Source of the DNA: a virus
Direction: 5' to 3' (one strand)
DNA: 28,614 nt
Virus record (IMG/VR): IMGVR_UViG_3300025806_000143
Location: 1 to 28,614 of that record
Shown here piece by piece: positions 26,501 to 28,614 of this stretch (positions are counted from its first letter, which is position 1; the number at the start of each line of letters is the position of its first letter). The notes beneath the pieces are model-generated. The model was not told the DNA's origin. It did no database searches and worked only from the letters and a program-made list of their open reading frames with translations. The translations under genes and the position numbers were made by a program.

Positions 26501-27817
26501 TCTCCGAGCAATGTGAGAAGTGGATCGTGCTCTAGAACCTGCGGAACTTATCTGCCCTCTTCGACCTTCTGTAGCGATTAACTGCTCGGTAGCAATTCTC
26601 AATTCTCTTATCTGGTTAAGCTCTATCTGTCTTTGTGCCCGTGTGGCATCGTTTCCTGTGTTAAGTCGTGCTGCTCTCTGAGACTCTGATCTTTGCAAAG
26701 TCACTAAGTGTGCTCTATACTCAGCCAGACTTAGAGAGCCTGAACGAAACCCAGCTTCAACCGCACGAAGACTTTGTGGTACTGTTCTGAAAGCAGTATT
26801 TACTTGTGCAACTGCATTTACATACTGTGTTGATATTGCTCTACCTGCTCTACTGGCCTCAGCAGCTGCAACAGACGCTATATCTCTATTACGTGCAGAG
26901 AGATCTCCAAGAGCGGGTAATATTTTCTTTGTAACAGAGCTTGCAAGTAGCATAAGCCCTCCGACCATTGCAGTAGGAAAGCTTGATAAAAACTTAACAA
27001 GAGGTATAGCGCCTATATTTAGGAAGGTAGTAAGATCTTTTACCATATCTCTAAATTGAGCGGATAACTGAGCAAAAGGCTCTGCATCTACGTTCTCAAA
27101 AATCATGGAGAATTTTTTCTCACCTTGTTCAAGAGTAGCATTTAGGAATGCTTGCTGCTTTTGAAAACGGGATAAATCACCTACCACAACACCAAGACTA
27201 TCGGCATACTTTTGTGAGGCTTCATCAAGACGTACCATGATACCCAATTCATCAAGAATTTCAGGTTCAAGTTTTGCAGTACCTTTTACAAGACGAGTAA
27301 GTGCATCTCCCATGTCTCTTCCGAGAGCGAGAGAAGCACCTTTTGCGACTCTTGTTAGACCTTCTAATTGACTAGTACTGAATCCCGCACTTGTTGCAAG
27401 CGCGGTTGCTTCCATTGCCTCTTTCAGAGTAATAGCGCCATCAGTTATATTTTGAAGCTCTCGGGCTACAAACGGAAGATTTTGACCTGCGGCATTACCT
27501 ACGGCGATCAAACCCTGTTCGAGTTGATCAAGAGCAGAAGCTCTCTGCAACGCACCAAAAGCGGCAGTAAGAGCAAATGTGTGTGCCATTAAAGTAGCAT
27601 AGGCGGCAACAAGACCACCCGCACCATTTGCTTGAGCAGCAAAAGCTCTAGTAGTGTTTCCTTGCATATTGGAGACACCACGAGTAGATCTGTTCAAGCG
27701 AGTGTTTGCTTCGGAGACTCTATCTACGCCCGCAGCTGCTTGGGTTGCCTGATTTGCTATTTGCTGAAGACTTCCATCTTCAAGGACTCTGAACCGCATG
27801 GTTACTGTATTGGCCAC
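23501..27817 (-). CDS. Tape measure protein
   Basis: 1438 residues. It sets tail length and is probably ejected with the DNA. Long helical, Ala/Gln/Lys-rich stretches alternate with hydrophobic segments: GGLVAAYATLMAHTFAL near 67-83, FPTAMVGGLMLLASSV near 280-295, ALLNIVPIIGQVLFFGSLLL near 500-520 and PAAVPGIAIMAAMGVAQLAA near 1255-1275. The C-terminus has the signature common in tape measures: AAGGPAGFVVGEQGPELFVP, followed by GSIVPAG. A coiled coil with heptads occupies much of 780-1090. No lysozyme or peptidase domain is apparent. The start is GTG 27817, overlapping the upstream stop as TAGTG with only a weak AAGAGA ribosome site. From its length the tail would be roughly 200 nm by the usual 0.15 nm per residue rule, which is an estimate. 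Confidence 0.93.
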   Translation of the reverse strand: MANTVTMRFRVLEDGSLQQIANQATQAAAGVDRVSEANTRLNRSTRGVSNMQGNTTRAFAAQANGAGGLVAAYATLMAHTFALTAAFGALQRASALDQLEQGLIAVGNAAGQNLPFVARELQNITDGAITLKEAMEATALATSAGFSTSQLEGLTRVAKGASLALGRDMGDALTRLVKGTAKLEPEILDELGIMVRLDEASQKYADSLGVVVGDLSRFQKQQAFLNATLEQGEKKFSMIFENVDAEPFAQLSAQFRDMVKDLTTFLNIGAIPLVKFLSSFPTAMVGGLMLLASSVTKKILPALGDLSARNRDIASVAAAEASRAGRAISTQYVNAVAQVNTAFRTVPQSLRAVEAGFRSGSLSLAEYRAHLVTLQRSESQRAARLNTGNDATRAQRQIELNQIRELRIATEQLIATEGRRGQISSAGSRARSTSHIARRQSVAQDMIGQSGPVEGFRVAARAATGHMATVGRTAGPLNTLRVGFQAAGASAALFGSALLNIVPIIGQVLFFGSLLLPLFGNMFKKSGLAKATDEVTASFSSFAKISAQLADHLRSVKDAEEAFASTLAVRVGITQQITAGVAKMIAAKDEDDLEAEADALTLLAQRQTSLAKAQATAAQQMRDNGVLTRDARVDLSRSTQFAASAEKTYNSIVADNNSVSKESIRSLLAEAKAKAKASGMTEALSIEIAKYNTLVESGVLSGDGNISSAALTAALEGVSKPLAALKQETAGVTELTTKMANETTKATNEQAGKYGEVFDSVNGLRTGLINLADAAEKAGETEIRPVPQDTIAQVERLKLALKLDGEALAGSYVDQLKVIQEKIAANNVLIATSAIESKKLTDTAKEFGQISSTNASAKEEELGFAKQALEATLAGAQANYDNLAALTDGKAVTNDMLKVQAEIDRITRQIGATANDSLIVDIAKVEQANRLGALNQKILASEKEINAAKLKGIADQAIIDTTASKRAGKKQTPAQDAAARFINEERAIKQEMINSEFTMKVNSINMEYDLLTAKLALEKAIAGRLGEDTKIYDTLGKTMGAAKDSATIAATENLLASNKGLEREGVVLGDKALTEKQGIEVSTASRAFGDNTGMVESGQILGDSMETIKAGGSEGISALNEAMSPMLDSLAQLSPEGEMMSSIATGAFNMMEGFTSAFEGIEDGGSKAQAGVQMAQAALQGLSSIMAATNKQKIAGFDAEIAAEKRKDGQSAQSVAKLKALEAKKEAFQRKAFEKDKKMKMAMVVSSTALAIMKESEKGFPAAVPGIAIMAAMGVAQLAAIAGTSYQGGGSGSSAPAAPSKVSVGERQNTVDFAKSRGGRGELGYMRGEQGIGNANSFQPAFTGYKNRAAGGPAGFVVGEQGPELFVPEVPGSIVPAGETAAGGTPTNVNFTIQAVDAAGVEDLLMAQRSNIIGMIREAANDQGQLFLEGIDADGLGV

Positions 27818-28137
27818 TATTTTTTTCTCTTTAGCTTATCGTGCTCTCGCTTCATTTGCTCTTGCGAGGTTTGAACAGCTCTTGAGTCTAACCAGGTTAG
27901 AAGCTCTAGGAAGAATTCTTTATCTTCAACATTATATATTTCTAAATAGTAGGAAAGATTAGTATAGTCTTTTCCTATATATCCTATGTCGGGGAGTAGT
28001 CTGTCTCCGAGCATATTAAAAGTGTTCATTGCATTTACTGCTGTTTCTGGAAAGTCTTGCCAGTCGGGAGGTATCTCACTCTCAACTGGCTCCTTTCCTA
28101 ACTGATCGCACATCTCAAGATAACGCTCCCGAGTCAT
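27817..28137 (-). CDS. Tail assembly chaperone, T frame (gpT-like)
   Basis: 106 residues from ATG 28137, but the frame is open upstream to 28212, into the 3' end of the G frame. The extra codons encode a plausible helix (EELTKRLDRYFKNANGK) that continues into MTRERYLEMCDQLGKEP. The ATG has no good Shine-Dalgarno (only GGCAAG adjacent), so expression mainly as a G-T fusion by frameshifting is likely, as in lambda gpGT. The protein has a conserved-looking core (IPPDWQDFP, MLGDRLLPDIGYIGKDYTNL) and a basic coiled C-terminus ending KLKRKK. It lies directly before the tape measure, which it would chaperone during tail assembly. The stop is preceded by an A7 run. Confidence 0.82.
   Translation of the reverse strand: MTRERYLEMCDQLGKEPVESEIPPDWQDFPETAVNAMNTFNMLGDRLLPDIGYIGKDYTNLSYYLEIYNVEDKEFFLELLTWLDSRAVQTSQEQMKREHDKLKRKK
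27820..27826 (-). other. A-AAA-AAA heptamer before the T-frame stop, candidate slippery site
   Basis: Seven consecutive As on the - strand read AGA-AAA-AAA-TAG in the T frame, which fits the X-XXY-YYZ slippery pattern. A -1 slip reads AAA-AAA-ATA-GTG-GCC, which is exactly the tape measure frame. The run could also cause transcriptional slippage. Whether it is used is unknown; termination and restart at TAGTG is the simpler alternative. Confidence 0.4.
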
Positions 28138-28165
28138 CTTGCCATTTGCGTTCTTAAAGTATCTA

Positions 28166-28212
28166 TCAAGCCTCTTTGTCAGTTCCTCTCTTTGGTCCTG
28201 AACGAAAGTTAT
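28166..28212 (-). promoter_or_regulatory. Programmed frameshift window between chaperone frames G and T
   Basis: The T frame is open only from 28212 (after a TAG at 28215-28213), and the G frame stops with TGA at 28168-28166, so any shift must happen within this 47-base interval. T is in the +1 (equivalently -2) frame of G. Two plausible sites are AAG-AGA at 28192-28187, where the AGA codon can re-pair perfectly two bases back, and TTT-C at 28207-28204, where a Phe tRNA can move +1 from TTT to TTC. The fused product would be about 260 residues. Confidence 0.6.
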
Positions 28213-28597
28213 CTAGATCGAAGACTACCTCGTTGAGCCAAGTGTCAAATTCAGTTGATGAACTTACCAAGGTCTCTGCATTGTCTGCTGTAAAAGGCAG
28301 CTCTTGCTCTGGGTCTACACTACCATAGTCTACTAATAGTAGGGTTTCTAGGTGAGCCATGCTCAGGCCTTTCCAGTCTTTAAGTACTGCTGCGCTAAAC
28401 TCAGTTACGAACTTATCTTCGTCAAGGGTTTCTACTACTGCGCGTGTCTTACGATCAAACTTCTGTCCTGTACAACGCTTACGTAAACCGTTTAACTCTT
28501 TACGTGAAAGATTTGCTACTTCTACGGAAAATCCGCTCAAGCCTGGGAAATCTACCCATACGGCTTTGGTGTCGACCATTAACTTCTTTAGGTCCAT
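28166..28597 (-). CDS. Tail assembly chaperone, G frame (gpG-like)
   Basis: 143 residues. The pattern matches the family of phage tail assembly chaperones: GFSVEVANLSRKELNGLRKR near 22-41, a DEDKFVTEF helix, the hallmark VLKDWKGL (about 70-77), then LPFTADNAETLV near 100-111 (the 'pft..n...l' box) and a C-terminal helix EFDTWLNEVVFDLDNF. It would bind the tape measure and recruit tail tube subunits in the cytoplasm, with a minority made as a G-T fusion. ATG 28597 follows AGGAG at 8 bases, a strong site in contrast to the T frame. The major tail tube gene is expected just beyond the right edge of the window. Confidence 0.85.
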   Translation of the reverse strand: MDLKKLMVDTKAVWVDFPGLSGFSVEVANLSRKELNGLRKRCTGQKFDRKTRAVVETLDEDKFVTEFSAAVLKDWKGLSMAHLETLLLVDYGSVDPEQELPFTADNAETLVSSSTEFDTWLNEVVFDLDNFRSGPKRGTDKEA

Positions 28598-28614
28598 ATT
28601 ACATACTCCTGTTA

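Overview
The window is a stretch of a tailed double-stranded DNA phage genome (Caudoviricetes) with a siphovirus-type long, non-contractile tail. The evidence is a lambda-like tail module (paired tail assembly chaperone frames, tape measure, gpJ-like hub) next to a self-contained replication and nucleotide module. The gene set (family A polymerase, PhoH, gp46/gp47-like nuclease pair, 5' nuclease, NrdA/NrdB with a private thioredoxin) and the fibre style are familiar from phages of aquatic Gram-negative bacteria. The host assignment is inference. No integrase, repressor, tRNA, CRISPR array, insertion sequence or attachment site was recognised.

Left half (1-12762, + strand): DNA polymerase (its 5' end lies outside the window), an unknown protein, a PhoH-like ATPase, a UvsW-like helicase, an unknown protein, a gp32-like ssDNA-binding protein, an SbcD/gp47 and SbcC/gp46 pair, a tiny charged protein, a PD-(D/E)XK endonuclease, a 5'-3' exonuclease, then nrdA, thioredoxin and nrdB, and a small coiled-coil protein. 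Nearly all junctions overlap or are separated by a few bases, so this looks like one or two long operons for replication, recombination and dNTP supply. The 42-base gap after the helicase holds a consensus sigma-70 promoter.

A short hairpin at 12766-12793 lies between two converging gene blocks and has T-rich tails on both strands, so it probably terminates both.

Right half (28597-12799, - strand): in transcription order, tail assembly chaperone frame G, frame T, tape measure, a minor tail protein, a 2103-residue hub/tip protein, a 61-residue protein, a 114-residue tail-associated protein and a 1013-residue tail fibre. The 72-base gap before the 114-residue gene carries a second consensus sigma-70 promoter (12 of 12 bases, 17-base spacer). 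A perfect inverted repeat covers its -35 box, so the distal fibre genes can be expressed and perhaps regulated separately.

The most interesting structures are translational. Frames G and T are in a +1/-2 relation rather than the usual -1 relation. Frame T ends in an A7 run directly before its stop, and a -1 slip there would read straight into the tape measure. Both promoters have perfect hexamers, which suggests dependence on the host RNA polymerase.
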